Shown piece after piece: positions 4,242-5,681 of a stretch of 5,681 bases of DNA. Source of the DNA: Gallionellaceae bacterium (lineage in GTDB: Bacteria > Pseudomonadota > Gammaproteobacteria > Burkholderiales > Gallionellaceae); contig CANFCA010000089.1 of assembly GCA_947445045.1 (NCBI GenBank), positions 1 to 5,681 of the forward strand, given 5' to 3'. The translations under genes were made by a program, and so were the position numbers. The notes below the pieces were generated by a model. It had not been told where the DNA came from, did no database searches, and saw only the letters and a list, made by a program, of their open reading frames with translations. The stretch's first letter is position 1. Each line of letters opens with the position of its first letter.

Positions 4242-5681
4242 GTGCAACATCAACCGCTCCTCGCCGCCCTTGATTTGGGCTCTAACAGCTTCCGCCTGCA
4301 AATCGCTCGTGTCGAAAATGACCAACTTTATATGCTGGACAGCTTGCGAGAGCCGGTACGTTTGGCTGCGGGATTAGGCGCTGACAAACGTCTCGATAAA
4401 GCCTCACAGCAACGCGGCTTAGTTTGTTTACAACGCTTTGGCGAACGCCTGCGCGGCTTGCCGAAAGAAGCCGTCCGCGCTGTGGGTACTAACTCTTTAC
4501 GTGTAGCCAAAAACGCGCCAGAGTTTTTGCAGCAGGCCGAAGCCGCCTTAGGATTTCCCATCGATGTGATTGCGGGGCGCGAAGAAGCACGGCTTATATA
4601 TATGGGGGTTGCTCAAGGCTTGCCGCTATCCGACAGCAATCGTCTAGTGATGGACATCGGCGGCGGCTCCACTGAATTCATTGTGGGCAATGGCCTTAGC
4701 CCGCTCAAACTAGAAAGCCTATATATGGGCTGCGTTAGCTATAGCCTGCTCTATTTTCCCGATGGCAAGATCAGCAAAGCTAATCTCAAACAGGCTGAGC
4801 TTGCCGCCCGTATCGAGCTACAAGGCATTACAGCTGAATTTTCCAGTGACCATTGGAGCAACGCGCTAGGCTCTTCGGGTACGGCTAAGGCTATTGCAGA
4901 AATTTTGGAGTTGAACGGCTACAGCTTGAGTGGCATTACGCGTGATGGTCTGGAACAGTTACGCGCATATTTACTCAAAGTGGGTGATGTGCAAAAGCTT
5001 AATTTACAAGGGCTACGGGCAGACCGCTTGCCTGCATTGCCCGGCGGCTTTGCGATTATGTATGCCGCGTTTTGTGAATTGAATATCGAGCAGATGCAAC
5101 CCGCAATGGGGGCGTTGCGCGAAGGCGTTTTGTACGAATTGCTGGGACGTTTCCATGATCACGACATGCGTGATGTCACGGTCGCGCAATTCATGCGTCG
5201 TTACCACGTTGATATGCGCCAAGCCAAACGTGTAGGGCAACTTGCTGAGAATCTTGCCCGGCAATTTCTGGATGAGCAAACCGGCACAGACGACTTGCAA
5301 CCCTTGATACAGGCTGCGCAGTTGCACGAGATTGGCATCAGCGTGGCGCATAGCGGTTATCACAAACACACCGCTTATATTCTTGCCAATGCCGATATGC
5401 CCGGCTTTACCAAGAAAGAACAAGCCCTGCTCAGCCTGCTAACCTTGGCTCATCGTGGCAGGTTGGAAAAAATGCGTAACCAATTAACCACCCCTGAACT
5501 ATTCGCACAGGTTATGGCGCTGCGTTTTGCGGTTTTGTTTTACCGTAATCGCAAAGACATCATCCTTCCTGCTATGCATGGTCAGCTCAAAGGAAATAAA
5601 TTTAACCTGACGTTACCCGCTGATTGGCTGGCGCAAAATCCGCTCACCGAAACCGCGTTACAAGAAGAAGCCAGGCAATGG
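4242..5681 (+). CDS. ppx: Exopolyphosphatase, Ppx/GppA family (3' end beyond window)
   Basis: There are 480 codons open to the last base of the window with no stop, so only the extreme C-terminus (bacterial Ppx is about 500 residues) is missing. The enzyme releases orthophosphate stepwise from the ends of inorganic polyphosphate; GppA relatives also hydrolyse pppGpp. The ASKHA-type ATPase fold is clear: phosphate-binding DLGSNSF (residues 11-17), [10 protein letters not shown] (111-120) with the probable catalytic Glu115, DIGGGSTEF (138-146), and GSSGT (210-214). [11 protein letters not shown] and [12 protein letters not shown] follow (259-300). An HD-like helical C-terminal domain with [20 protein letters not shown] (361-380) completes the long Ppx architecture. 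GTG at 4242 is the only reasonable start keeping DLGSNSF; the next ATG (residue 31) would remove it. No Shine-Dalgarno precedes it. Neither ppk nor other phosphate genes are visible. The ppx symbol is favoured over gppA by betaproteobacterial habit, not by proof. Confidence 0.92.
   Translation, partial: MQHQPLLAALDLGSNSFRLQIARVENDQLYMLDSLREPVRLAAGLGADKRLDKASQQRGLVCLQRFGERLRGLPKEAVRAVGTNSLRVAKNAPEFLQQAEAALGFPIDVIAGREEARLIYMGVAQGLPLSDSNRLVMDIGGGSTEFIVGNGLSPLKLESLYMGCVSYSLLYFPDGKISKANLKQAELAARIELQGITAEFSSDHWSNALGSSGTAKAIAEILELNGYSLSGITRDGLEQLRAYLLKVGDVQKLNLQGLRADRLPALPGGFAIMYAAFCELNIEQMQPAMGALREGVLYELLGRFHDHDMRDVTVAQFMRRYHVDMRQAKRVGQLAENLARQFLDEQTGTDDLQPLIQAAQLHEIGISVAHSGYHKHTAYILANADMPGFTKKEQALLSLLTLAHRGRLEKMRNQLTTPELFAQVMALRFAVLFYRNRKDIILPAMHGQLKGNKFNLTLPADWLAQNPLTETALQEEARQW

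Noticed and set aside
5013..5423. Minus-strand open frame of 136 residues
   Set aside because: It lies wholly antisense to ppx, whose catalytic-family motifs are continuous across the stretch. It is a shadow frame.

Overview
The window looks like chromosome from a betaproteobacterium. The evidence is the 51-residue, cysteine-free L33 and 78-residue L28 in the order rpmB-rpmG, a proteobacterial-type Ppx/GppA exopolyphosphatase, and intergenic palindromes of the kind scattered through beta- and gammaproteobacterial genomes. A lineage near Gallionellaceae/Nitrosomonadales would fit, but that is an impression from family resemblance and not a demonstrated assignment.

Layout, left to right. (1) 40-1137 (+): a Rieske-type non-haem iron oxygenase alpha subunit with both metal sites intact and no reductase or beta subunit beside it. 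(2) 1138-1425: a gene-free spacer holding two composite palindromic repeats. (3) 1426-2277 (+): a ten-helix DMT/EamA transporter. (4) 2290-2414: a third palindromic repeat, immediately before (5) 2436-2783 (+), a small SpoIIAA-like (STAS-fold) protein. (6) 2784-2978: an AT-rich spacer with a perfect 9-bp dyad and an operator-like cluster of GTATG/CATAC sites. (7) 2979-3499 (+): a toxin-antitoxin pair. The antitoxin is intact, and the RelE/ParE-type toxin frame is interrupted by an amber codon at codon 50 although both halves are well conserved. (8) 3537-3569: a strong hairpin that can terminate transcription from both sides. (9) 3589-3993 (-): rpmG and rpmB, co-transcribed in the order rpmB-rpmG from a recognisable sigma70-type promoter. 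(10) 3994-4241: the divergent control region, with a perfect 10-bp inverted repeat. (11) 4242 to the window end (+): ppx, starting with GTG and lacking only its extreme C-terminus.

The genes do not form one pathway. The ribosomal protein pair and ppx are housekeeping genes. The Rieske oxygenase, transporter, SpoIIAA-like gene and toxin-antitoxin remnant form an accessory stretch separated by repeats. I do not see a convincing undescribed multi-gene system. The best leads are the amber-interrupted toxin beside an intact antitoxin, the alternative hairpins between the oxygenase and transporter, and the repeat abutting the SpoIIAA-like gene's ribosome binding site.
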